DNA of 64,000 bases from Symbiodinium sp. CCMP2592. Lineage: Eukaryota > Sar > Dinophyceae > Suessiales > Symbiodiniaceae. Positions 42,679 to 50,965 of the stretch are shown here, in pieces. Position 1 is the stretch's first letter; every line of letters begins with the position of its first letter. The notes beneath the pieces are model-generated. The model saw only the letters and a list, made by a program, of their open reading frames with translations. It searched no databases and was not told the DNA's origin. Location of the stretch: contig CAJNDT010005873.1 in assembly GCA_905221615.1 (NCBI GenBank), positions 448,083 through 512,082 on the forward strand. Reading direction: 5' to 3'. Made by a program: the position numbers and the translations under genes.

Positions 42679-43608
42679 GCCAGCCCATCCAACGAACAGT
42701 TCCTGCAGGCACTCGCCGCCGTGCCGGAGGCTCAGCGAGCCGCGCTCTTCGAAGCCGTCCAGACCCTGACAGAGCCAGGGGACGTGGTGGTGAACGCAGC
42801 AGAAGCTGCAGAACGCGCAGGTTGGACGAAGACCGTCAGCGGCGGTGCAGATGCCAACGCAGTGGCGTTCCAGCGCATGCTGCTCGGCGACGAGCCGCCC
42901 GTCGTCCCTGCCAATGCTGAACCGCCAGCGGCGACCCGTTCTGACGCTCCAGACGCTCACTGCAGTGCGGGAGCCGCCTTAGACCAAAAGGCGCCTGCAG
43001 AGCAGGCAGCAAGGAGCCGCTCTCCCACCAGCCCGGCAAGCCGGCCCTCCGCGTTGTCAAGGAGGAAGCCCCTCCTGCAGACGCCGCCTCAGCAGTGTCC
43101 GGGGCCATGGAAGTCGAGGAGCCCAGCGGGCGCCCGACAGAAAAGGACGAAGAGGAAGAAGACTCTCGGTCGGAGGAGTCCGAGTCGGACGATGATTCCC
43201 CGCCGCCACCGGCCCAGCTGCTCCCACCTCCTCAGGGACGAGTGGCCCGCAAGTCTTCCAGCCCGGCAGGGCCGCCATGCACTGCGCCAACAGACGCCAG
43301 GCGAAGCGCCCGCCCCCACCACCTGCGTCACGCCGTGGGGAGTGCTCCCGCCCTCGTCCGGGCGAGCAGCGCTCGCCCAACAATCCTGCGGCGGCTGCGG
43401 GCGTCCGCGCCAGTGGCTTGGACACTGGCGCAGAAGGTCGGGGCAGCGCCCCGGACCGTCCCTCCAGGGAGGAAGCCGACGCGTTCCCAGAGAGCCCTCT
43501 GGCGCGCGTCTTTGCGTGTTCTGTTTGCGACAACGAGCAAATGAACATCTGGGCAGATCCTTCATCGGACCCAGTAAACCCAAAAGTCCATTTTGGCTTT
43601 CCCCCTTA
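42679..43608 (+). pseudogene. hypothetical acidic/proline-rich protein, frameshifted
   Basis: From an ATG at about 42676-42679 the protein starts with MASPSNEQFLQALAAV and a helical, Ala/Glu-rich region. The coherent reading then moves to a second frame near 43050 (Glu/Asp-rich run EEEEDSRSEESESDDDS) and a third near 43270, ending at 43608 with CSVCDNEQ and a Trp-Ala-Asp segment. Two shifts imply a pseudogene or unrecognised introns. Family unknown. Confidence 0.35.
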
Positions 43609-43727
43609 AATCAATACGCTTTGTTTAGCGTTTACATACCCTATTTTAACAATCCTTAAATTCAGTGTTTTCACATGCCTTATTTAAAGTGCTTTTTCTT
43701 GTATGGTTTGCATGCATGTCGTGGCAT

Positions 43728-43791
43728 GCATTATATATATATATATATATATAATATGTATATACAAATTATGTATATGTATATGTACATG

Positions 43792-43832
<41 letters not shown>

Positions 43833-43869
43833 CCGCCCACCCACCCACCCACCCACCCACCCACACACA
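43728..43869 (+). repeat. (TA)n/(CA)n/(CCCA)n microsatellite at PLE left edge
   Basis: TA runs, then (CA)n from about 43810, then CCCA units, ending in CACACACAC directly against the Penelope-like element repeat. Confidence 0.9.
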
Positions 43870-44244
43870 CTGATGGATTCGGCCAAGAGTACGAGTGCAA
43901 AGGACAAAAAGAGGAATGTTGTTCATGTTGCAACTGTTTGTCAGATTGCGGCAACCGTACAAATTGTTTGTCTAATCTGGACACCACAGGGGGCCTGTCC
44001 TCAGACTAATCTTGGCACCACAGGGGGCTGCCGAAAGTTGTGCAGGTACATGACTGAGCGTCCTCAATCACTTCCCTTCCAGTGACCTAGCTTCGTTGGA
44101 TCAGGTCAGTCACTGGAAGCCTGATCCCCCTGCAACAGTTGATTTGGTAAATGTCCAATGTCGGATTATGTTGAAAAGCGAAATTGCAAACAGTGTAGGA
44201 GTGACCCTCTGCTCCCATGTGCTAGGGAGGTTCACACACACACA
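43866..44244 (-). repeat. pseudo-LTR, downstream (left) copy of PLE
   Basis: 379 bp, almost identical to 63142-63520. It starts at CACACTGATGG and ends in TTCACACACACACA. Confidence 0.9.
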
Positions 44245-44327
44245 GCCCCAATGAGGCGTACATGCTTCAAGTAGAGTGAAAGGTCTGATGCACGGCAATA
44301 GGAGTGAATGTTGCACTTTTCTCGCTG

Positions 44328-44762
44328 TCAATAGCGATCGGGTGATTGTCGTATTTCCTGATCCGAACAGGTTCTAACAAAAAGCACCGGCATCAACGTG
44401 GCTAATGTGGTGACTGAATCCCAATCATGTAGTCGTCGTCGGTTTTGTTCGAAGAAGAAAGCTGGGATTTTAGGAGTTCTGCCGGTGATCTCCTTGATGC
44501 GGTAGGAGAAGATCTTGCGTGCTTGGAGAACGTTGTCGCTCAGACAAAGCACCACGTGTAAGAACATGTGCTTGTCTCTGGTGATGCGGTCGGGTGGAAT
44601 TTCAACAGTCATCCGAAAACATTGTCCTGCCATGGAGTACCATGGAAGGCCGGCCTCGGCAGCCTTTCGCTTTGTCATATTGTTGCTGCTACCAACCGAC
44701 AAAAGCTTGAACAAGGAATGCAAATCAACATGGACATGATGTGTGCTCTGGCAAAACAACAA
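44328..44762 (-). CDS. hypothetical PLE-associated ORF, 144 aa
   Basis: A 144-residue frame in element sense, with a helical C-terminal half (VLCLSDNVLQARKIFSYRI) and no known motif. It is the last ORF before the downstream repeat. It is plausibly coding because it ends just inside the element, but I do not recognise it. Confidence 0.4.
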   Translation of the reverse strand: MLFCQSTHHVHVDLHSLFKLLSVGSSNNMTKRKAAEAGLPWYSMAGQCFRMTVEIPPDRITRDKHMFLHVVLCLSDNVLQARKIFSYRIKEITGRTPKIPAFFFEQNRRRLHDWDSVTTLATLMPVLFVRTCSDQEIRQSPDRY

Positions 44763-44842
44763 AGTGGTGTCGTCCTGACACTCGCATGCGCAGGCTTTTT
44801 GTCACGCTTAGCGGATCTTGCAGCCCTAATCCGTCCTGAGAA

Positions 44843-45367
44843 TTAGGGTCCAACAGCGAGTCTGTTGGGACAGTCACTCATGATCTTGAAATGGCAGCGA
44901 CACCTGAATCCTGCACGTACCAGCATTTTTGCACAAGCGGTTTTGGACCGCTTGTGCTGAATAGTAGGATGCACAATATCGTAAGGTGCAATCGAGTCAG
45001 AAGACCAAGGATCTCGAGATGGAGACCGGTGTGGGTCCTCAGCCATGTGTGACATTGCCGTAGGTGACGCTGATGATGTTGAATGCGAAGAGCGTGTCCT
45101 CTTTCGTCTTGTAGTATGTGGATGTTGGCGTCGTTGCTGTGTTGTGGATTGGGATGGTGGTGAGATGTTGCGTGTTTTCTTTGTTTTCTTGACTGTTTTG
45201 TCCTTTTTGTCTTTGTTGTCTTTCTTCTTTTTTGTCCTCGTTGTGCGCTTTGTCTTTTGCTTGTGTGTGTGGCTGACTGCATGGGAGGATCTGGTGGCGT
45301 CGTCCTTCCTCAAGAAGGCATCAATCTCTTCGGATCCCCATAGGCTGCTGTCGTCATCCTCGTCCAT
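44843..45367 (-). CDS. hypothetical basic protein, PLE-associated, 174 aa
   Basis: It starts with an acidic MDEDDDSSLWGSEEIDAFL, followed by a Lys/Thr-rich run (residues 40-70), an Arg/Ser/His-rich stretch and a Cys-containing C-terminus. The ATG start and acid-then-basic pattern resemble a nucleic-acid-binding protein. Family unknown. Confidence 0.45.
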   Translation of the reverse strand: MDEDDDSSLWGSEEIDAFLRKDDATRSSHAVSHTHKQKTKRTTRTKKKKDNKDKKDKTVKKTKKTRNISPPSQSTTQQRRQHPHTTRRKRTRSSHSTSSASPTAMSHMAEDPHRSPSRDPWSSDSIAPYDIVHPTIQHKRSKTACAKMLVRAGFRCRCHFKIMSDCPNRLAVGP

Positions 45368-45654
45368 TTGTGTGCAAAACTGTCCTAATGTGTTTCAGCA
45401 ACTGTAGGTTAGAGAAATGGCTGCGGAGTCACAACTGCATTGAGTCATGTGCAAACGTAAACCTTCAGAAGAGAGAGAGAGGCACACAGAGACATCAATT
45501 GATAAACCGCGCAGACCTGCATGAACTTTCGACATGATGCTCTTAATGTTGAACCTCATCAGATGTGATGGAGTTCGCAGCACAGCTTTGCTGTGTGATT
45601 GTTGGCTGCCGGGGGCAGCAAATATGCATCTAATTGTCAACTCAGCTATGCTGC

Positions 45655-45888
45655 TCACGGAGTTCTTGATCGCTTTCGCTTGTTGGATGTAGGAGTTGAT
45701 GTAGTAGATACTGTCTCCTTTTGGGTAGGAGTCGTTGATGTCGGACGCTGAACAGGCTGCTCCGAATGCTTTCGTATCCACTCTTGAGATGCGATAAAGT
45801 ACTCTCGCCACCATGAAGAGCCGTTAGTGGCCCAATGCCATCTCCATTGTGATGCCGTCGGAGATCGCGATCTGGTGCGTTGTTCCAT
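45655..45888 (-). CDS. small basic protein, PLE-associated, 77 aa
   Basis: A 77-residue frame with an RTRSRSP start, a Trp-rich middle (WRWHW, SSWWREYF) and a KRKRSR C-terminus that could be a nuclear localisation signal. Overlapping frames (45642-46004, 45395-45814) are less protein-like, though I cannot exclude them. Confidence 0.35.
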   Translation of the reverse strand: MEQRTRSRSPTASQWRWHWATNGSSWWREYFIASQEWIRKHSEQPVQRPTSTTPTQKETVSTTSTPTSNKRKRSRTP

Positions 45889-46063
45889 GATGCTAACACA
45901 ACTGGTTGTTTTTCAAAATGCTGCGGGAAAGAGTGCATCAATCGCTGCATAACAAACATATGTGAAGTGAGTGCGCTGACTGTAACACTTGGCGAAAACG
46001 ACAATCATTGTTTTCACCGTCCGCTGCAATGTGCCCGATGACGGTATGAGCATGGTTGATCAC

Positions 46064-46324
46064 CTATTGTTGCGAAGCTTCGAGTCGTTCCACTCGTTGC
46101 TTTAGCTCTGTGATCTGCCGAGTTGTTTGAAGAATAAACTCGGCTAATTGGTCGCGTAGAGCCCCGTCACTGAATGTGGAAGGTTCGCTTCCAGTTTCTG
46201 AATCATAGTCCCGATGCTGTGTCAAAATCTCCATGATGGCCTCGGAGAGAGCTTCACGTCGTGCCTCATCGATGGGTGGCGAAGCTGTAGTCGCTGTGTT
46301 TGTCGGAAAAGATGCTTCGCTCAT
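46064..46324 (-). CDS. small coiled-coil protein, PLE-associated, 86 aa
   Basis: An ATG start, an acidic/Ser-rich centre and a C-terminal heptad-like helix (ITELKQRVERLEASQ) predicted to form a coiled coil. No known family. Clear of overlapping better frames, so probably real. Confidence 0.5.
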   Translation of the reverse strand: MSEASFPTNTATTASPPIDEARREALSEAIMEILTQHRDYDSETGSEPSTFSDGALRDQLAEFILQTTRQITELKQRVERLEASQQ

Positions 46325-46473
46325 GGCTCTATGTCGGGATTCGAATAGGTGTCACTCTGAGGCATAAAACTTCAGAAGGCGAAGTTATGGTGCGTATCTG
46401 CAGCAACAAAAGGTCAAATGCAAGAGGTGTGCACTACCTGGCTCTTTTTATACCAGCGGATTCAGCAGCACAT

Positions 46474-46965
46474 TCAGGACCAGTCTGGTGTGTTTTGCCT
46501 CATAAGGCTCTCGAGAATATCAAGTTGCTGTTTGCATGATGCCATAATGGCAGTGGTGGCTTCGTGTTGAGTAGTCAACACCGTTGTGGCCTGCTGTATC
46601 AAGCGTTCCAGCTTGGCATTGGATTCAAGCAACGAATTGTGAAACTGTGTTAGTAACTCAATAATCTCAGCCGATGAATCCGGACCAGAATGCGGCGGAG
46701 GTGGAAATGGTGGAGTCGCCGGTGCAGCCACTGCTGCGTCCTGCTGTTCTTGCGGATCTTGGTATTGCTCTTGGTAATCTTGGAAATCTTCGTCTTCTGC
46801 GACACGTAGGAACTGAGAGCGTAAAGGCGCCGGCTGTTGAGTGTGGCTGCCAACCGCAGGCTGCTCGTTGCGGCGTCTGCTATGCTTGGAGATGGATGGC
46901 CGAGGACGGCCGCTCAGCGCTTTGTGACTCGGCTGCAATCTGCCAGTCATGGCACTTTTATACAT
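46474..46965 (-). CDS. coiled-coil protein, PLE-associated, 163 aa
   Basis: A basic N-terminus, a Gln/Asp-rich middle (QDYQEQYQDPQEQQD), a Pro-rich linker, then helical heptads (ELLTQFHNSLLESNAKLERLI; CKQQLDILESL) at residues about 95-155. It may oligomerise, like gag or ORF1-type proteins. It lies just downstream of the RT gene. Function unknown. Confidence 0.5.
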   Translation of the reverse strand: MYKSAMTGRLQPSHKALSGRPRPSISKHSRRRNEQPAVGSHTQQPAPLRSQFLRVAEDEDFQDYQEQYQDPQEQQDAAVAAPATPPFPPPPHSGPDSSAEIIELLTQFHNSLLESNAKLERLIQQATTVLTTQHEATTAIMASCKQQLDILESLMRQNTPDWS

Positions 46966-47090
46966 GATGATGCCTCAGTTAGTCCCTGTAAATGGCTGCG
47001 GGAAACACTGTATTGGTACAAGGCGTCTCACATGTTGCAAAGTTGCATGGCTCTGAACGCACGCACTGCAATTTGGCACAGTGTTTTTGC

Positions 47091-49379
47091 TTACAGCTGT
47101 CGATCAGTATAGCCGGCAGCGATGTACAGATCGCGCATGGCTCGAATGGCTGATGTGGCCTCGCTGCATGGTGTTGTCACTCTGCGTACCATGCGTGTGC
47201 GGGCCTGAAAGCTGCTACGAAGTGTTGCAACAGAGGTCGCCGACTGTGGGTGTAAAATATCCGCCTTGTGTAAAGTGCAGTGATGCGTAAGGCTGCTGTG
47301 CTGAGGGTTTATGGCGAAACCCAGGACAATGTTGGCCGGTTCAGTTTCAAGCTGAACCGGTGGTTTGTAGAAAGATGCGTCAGTAAGCTGTGCAAAAGGA
47401 GGCAGTCGGGTCAGCTGTGCAGGCAATAGAAGGACGCGGTTGTCGACGTATCTGGTAGCAAAAAAGTAAGCTTGATCCTGCTTGTTGTGGTCTGGAAAAT
47501 GCTTGTGGTTCGTGAAAAGTTGCTTGTATGTGTGGTGCCAACACTGCTCTTCTACAGCAACAACGATGTTGCATAAAGCTGGGCTGCAGGGCGAGCCCAT
47601 AGGTGCTCCACGAAATTGCTCAATGAGTGATGTACCGACAGTGAAATAGTTGAGCCTGAGCACTGCAATGATGAGTTGTGGTATGTGTTGTAATTGTATG
47701 CAAAGTTTGTTGCCGGAGGAGGCTTCCTGCTGCTTTTGTTTGCTTTTACCTCTGTGAACTCGATGTGTGGGGTCTTTCTGTGAGTGGTCAATGAAGAATT
47801 TGGAAGAGTGCAGTGGGTTCTTCTCTCTGTACCATCGAACCATGATGCTGTATGCTGAAAGAAACCGGCTTTGATCGACCGATGTAAAGAATCCAGCTAA
47901 ATCCTGATTGTACAGGATGTAATCTGTTGAATCGTGTAGTTTTCTGCGCTGATGCAAAAAGAGCGCTGTTTGTTTGAGCTGGGTTATCCCATCTCCTTGG
48001 TGAAAGGAGTTTGGGCATGCTTGAAGGGTCATCAGCTGCAGTACGTCTGCTAAGGCTTCCCATAATTTCCTGCCCATGGTGTCGATGAACGCCACTATAG
48101 GACGTCCTTTTGTGAATTGCTTCTTTCTTTTCGGTAAAATGTAGGCACGTGGGATGCGTCCCCACTGTGGAAACGCCCATGTGTATGCTGGTAGAAGACT
48201 GCGGATGTCTGTGTAGACATCGAAGTGGTGTTGTAGAGGTTGGCGCTGCGACATCCGAAAAATCTCTTTGTCTAAAAAAGTGTTGTGTATGGCAGTGTGG
48301 TATAGTGCTGGGCAGTACCACGTGAGTCGGTTCGGGAAGTGATCTTCGCAATGGATGATGCCCGTTGGTATTTTGTGTTGGACTTGCTTGATCATCTTGA
48401 CCTGTAGTATGTTGTTTTGAATGCAGTGTGTATTGTGTTGTGGTATTTGTTCTGATACAAACTGCTTTGCAGTTTGATGGTTGTAAGGTAGTCCATAGTG
48501 TCGGTGCCATGTGCGTATGGCTCGGCATAATTGTGACGCCAACTGTGTGGGCTTCTGAAGGCAATTGCTTTTGCCGGAGTATGCCAAAAACTGGTGTTGT
48601 GGTTGTAGTTCTGCAAGTTGGATAGCAATGTGATTGTGGAAAATGTGTTCCTGGGGTACTTGTGACTGTAATGGTGAGCATGTACAGGGTGGTGGTGTAT
48701 CAGGTTGCCATGTGGTGTGGGCATCGCGCCAATTGTGTAGGAGTTGTTGCATAGGTGGGTGCTTCTTGTAGACCGGTTTCGTGCTGGGTAGGTGGAATGG
48801 TGGAATGTGTTGTTTGTTGCTTGTTAAACGAGAGCGCAAATATTGTCGTAGGTGTTGGGTGAAGGTGGGGTGTAAGAGTGGCTGTAGGTAAATGGGTTTT
48901 GTGATAGGAGGTGGTTTTAGTCGCCGCTTCTTAAAACGGTGTTGAGAGCTTTGTGAGCGTGTCTGCGGTCGCGTCGTGGTAAGTTGTTTGAGAGTTTGTG
49001 TAAAGCATAAACGGTGGCTGCTGGTGTGTCGGAGCAAAGCAGTTGTTTTGTTGTGTCGAATCTGGTGCGAGTGTTGGAAGTAAGATGTGAGACAGTGGTC
49101 CATGCCTGTTTCCTGGTTTTGAATAAGGGGGAATTGCTGAAGCTTCGAATGGAGTGGTGTAGTTTGCCTCGGCGCTGCTTCGCCCATAAGGTGGCTGTGC
49201 CGTTGTGCTTGTTGTTGGCTGCTTTGGTGAAGCCGGAGAAAGCTCCTTTCATGTGTGATGTAATGTAGGGAAAGTTGAGCTTGGATTGGTGGTGCTGTAT
49301 AAGAGTGTTCTCCGTGGCTTCCAGTTGCTCTGTGGGTATGTTGGCTTGTAGTAAAATTGGTGTATATTGGTGGTAGCAT
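47091..49379 (-). CDS. Penelope-like reverse transcriptase
   Basis: A 762-residue frame; the part before about 48917 overlaps the GIY-YIG frame and is probably not translated as such. RT landmarks: LPKRKKQFTKGRPIV near residue 410, motif A NQDLAGFFTSVD near 491-502, motif B FRGAPMGSPCSPAL near 585-598, and motif C RYVDNR near 641-647, with Asn in place of the second Asp. It is reached from the GIY-YIG frame by a -1 shift just before 48917, at TTTTAAG; no standard slippery heptamer is present. It would prime cDNA synthesis at nicked target DNA. Confidence 0.8.
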   Translation of the reverse strand: MLPPIYTNFTTSQHTHRATGSHGEHSYTAPPIQAQLSLHYITHERSFLRLHQSSQQQAQRHSHLMGEAAPRQTTPLHSKLQQFPLIQNQETGMDHCLTSYFQHSHQIRHNKTTALLRHTSSHRLCFTQTLKQLTTTRPQTRSQSSQHRFKKRRLKPPPITKPIYLQPLLHPTFTQHLRQYLRSRLTSNKQHIPPFHLPSTKPVYKKHPPMQQLLHNWRDAHTTWQPDTPPPCTCSPLQSQVPQEHIFHNHIAIQLAELQPQHQFLAYSGKSNCLQKPTQLASQLCRAIRTWHRHYGLPYNHQTAKQFVSEQIPQHNTHCIQNNILQVKMIKQVQHKIPTGIIHCEDHFPNRLTWYCPALYHTAIHNTFLDKEIFRMSQRQPLQHHFDVYTDIRSLLPAYTWAFPQWGRIPRAYILPKRKKQFTKGRPIVAFIDTMGRKLWEALADVLQLMTLQACPNSFHQGDGITQLKQTALFLHQRRKLHDSTDYILYNQDLAGFFTSVDQSRFLSAYSIMVRWYREKNPLHSSKFFIDHSQKDPTHRVHRGKSKQKQQEASSGNKLCIQLQHIPQLIIAVLRLNYFTVGTSLIEQFRGAPMGSPCSPALCNIVVAVEEQCWHHTYKQLFTNHKHFPDHNKQDQAYFFATRYVDNRVLLLPAQLTRLPPFAQLTDASFYKPPVQLETEPANIVLGFAINPQHSSLTHHCTLHKADILHPQSATSVATLRSSFQARTRMVRRVTTPCSEATSAIRAMRDLYIAAGYTDRQL

Positions 49380-49867
49380 TTGTGTTTAAGCCACCATCGT
49401 AAGGCAAGTTCGGCTTGTACAATCTTGTGTTGTTGAAGTTGCTTGAATTTTCGATTGCGTGTGCCCTCTCGTTGTGTGAGAGAGTGACTGGTGCTGCCGA
49501 TGTAGACGTAGCCACGAAAAGGTTGTTGTGTGGTGACTCTGCAATATACCACCTGTGGCTGACGAAAGAAAGAGAGTGTGTACGATGGAAAAGAAATGTT
49601 TGAATGTGCTAATAGTCTCTGTAGGTTGGAGAAATGTCCTTCCTCATGTTTGAGGTAGAAATGCTGTGTACGAAGTAACAAGGTCAGGCCTTGAAGCCAA
49701 AGTATGATTTGGTGGAATTGTGTAGAGACTGGTTCTGCCAATGGTGCGACAAATTGTAAGATGGATCTGCCTTGATCCAGAATGCGTATGATGTTCTTGA
49801 ATTGCTTTTGTCGGAAAATTGTTGTGTGATCCAGTGTCTGCCGGTGTTGAATCAGGTACTGCCTGAG
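48917..49867 (-). CDS. GIY-YIG endonuclease-like module of PLE
   Basis: Open from the codon after the UGA at 49870-49868 down to a TAA at 48917. Near 49521-49498 it reads GYVYIGST, the second strand of a GIY-YIG fold, followed by T-x6-R-x3-RKFKQL with the conserved Arg. The first GIY strand would be VVYCRV. A basic helical tail follows. No ATG lies near the start, so it is probably made together with ORF2 by reading through the UGA. GIY-YIG modules cut target DNA for PLE insertion. Confidence 0.65.
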   Translation of the reverse strand, partial: LRQYLIQHRQTLDHTTIFRQKQFKNIIRILDQGRSILQFVAPLAEPVSTQFHQIILWLQGLTLLLRTQHFYLKHEEGHFSNLQRLLAHSNISFPSYTLSFFRQPQVVYCRVTTQQPFRGYVYIGSTSHSLTQREGTRNRKFKQLQQHKIVQAELALRWWLKHKCYHQYTPILLQANIPTEQLEATENTLIQHHQSKLNFPYITSHMKGAFSGFTKAANNKHNGTATLWAKQRRGKLHHSIRSFSNSPLFKTRKQAWTTVSHLTSNTRTRFDTTKQLLCSDTPAATVYALHKLSNNLPRRDRRHAHKALNTVLRSGD

Positions 49868-50677
49868 TCACTCTGTCATCTGACTGATGATAGCGACAAG
49901 TTTGATCAGTGCTGGGGAGCCAAATTTGTCGATGGCTTTGGGCGGGACACCCCAGGCGACTGCAGCGGTCTGCAGTGTCTGTTCTTGTGAGTTGCTGAGT
50001 GAAGGAAATTCCGAAGCAACAATGTCAAGGTACTTTTTTACCTGTGTTTTTTGTTTGTCGCTGATGCCTTTGATGGCACCAAACCATCTGGTGATGCCGG
50101 ATTCAGAGTGAACACCAGTGAAATGATCCTGAAACCAAACACTGGCTTTTGTAGGCTGCTGAAAGATGCGCTGGGGATCCATCTTGGGATCGAGGGGTGC
50201 CGCCTTCGTTGGTGTGAGAGTTGACTGCTTCTGTCGCTTGGCGCCCAGAAGGGAGCGTCCCGGAAAATGCATACCTGTGGTGGATGACGATGCTGGGGAA
50301 GCATGTAACGCGTTGGTATCTTGTTCTGCAACTGTTGTTGTGGAAGGGGAGAGGCTACCAGTGGTAAGTCTGGTGTCGTTGTGTGTAGCGTCATCTATGG
50401 TAGCTCGTTTCTGTCCACGAGTGGTTGTGGTGGGGGAAATCTCAATTGTGGAAATTGAGTCAGGTGGTGGAGAGGGCGTGTTGGTAGGAGTGCTAGGTGC
50501 TGTGGCTCGTTTTGGTTTCTTTGGTGCTGGTGTGCTGGGTGCCTCAGTGTTTGCATCCGGAGCACGGAGAGCTTCGATTGTCTCCAGTGCTGTTGAAAGT
50601 CGTGCTTCCAGGTCACTGATACGGTGTGCAGCCAGAGTGTCTGCTTCTGTCGGCTGCGAAGATTGAAGTGGTAGATG
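49868..50677 (-). pseudogene. PLE ORF2, 3' part (split by copy C)
   Basis: 270 codons including the stop, contiguous in frame with 60027-59446 once copy C is removed: the last codon on the right is CCT (59448-59446) and the next is CAT (50677-50675). It is Thr/Ser/Pro-rich with an early helix (HRISDLEARLSTALETIEAL) and a structured C-terminus (KASVWFQDHF...GITRWFGAI...KKYLDIVASEF). It ends GAG-UGA-CUC, and the GIY-YIG module follows in the same frame. Family unknown. Confidence 0.65.
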
Positions 50678-50896
50678 ATTTTGGTCCCGTAGGGAACCGG
50701 AGGGATGAAATCTTTATTTATCCTCCCAACTTGTCGACGGTTTTATATTCTTTATAAAACCGAGTGCGCGTTCATTTCTTTGGAACATGTCAGAGCTGTC
50801 TTGCAGTCACTGACTTGGTTCATCTCCGTTGCCCTTGCTCTCAAGGGACGGGGGGGTGGGAAACCTACTTTCCTCGGCATAAGCGAAACTGCTTGT
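50678..50896 (+). repeat. A1 repeat of copy C
   Basis: 219 bp, identical or nearly so to 59001-59219. It starts ATTTTGGTCCCGTAGGG and contains CTTTATTTATCC and TTCTTTATAAAACC, possible promoter-like AT segments. Confidence 0.95.
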
Positions 50897-50965
50897 GCTG
50901 GGGGGTGGGTGCCGTAGTTGTTAGCCGTCGGGCGGGCGGGTTAGATCCACCCTCTGGTGGATGCC

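Noticed and set aside
48905-48935. Programmed -1 frameshift between GIY-YIG and RT
   Set aside because: The TTTTAAG context does not form a standard X-XXY-YYZ heptamer in the upstream frame, and no pseudoknot is evident; an indel is as likely.
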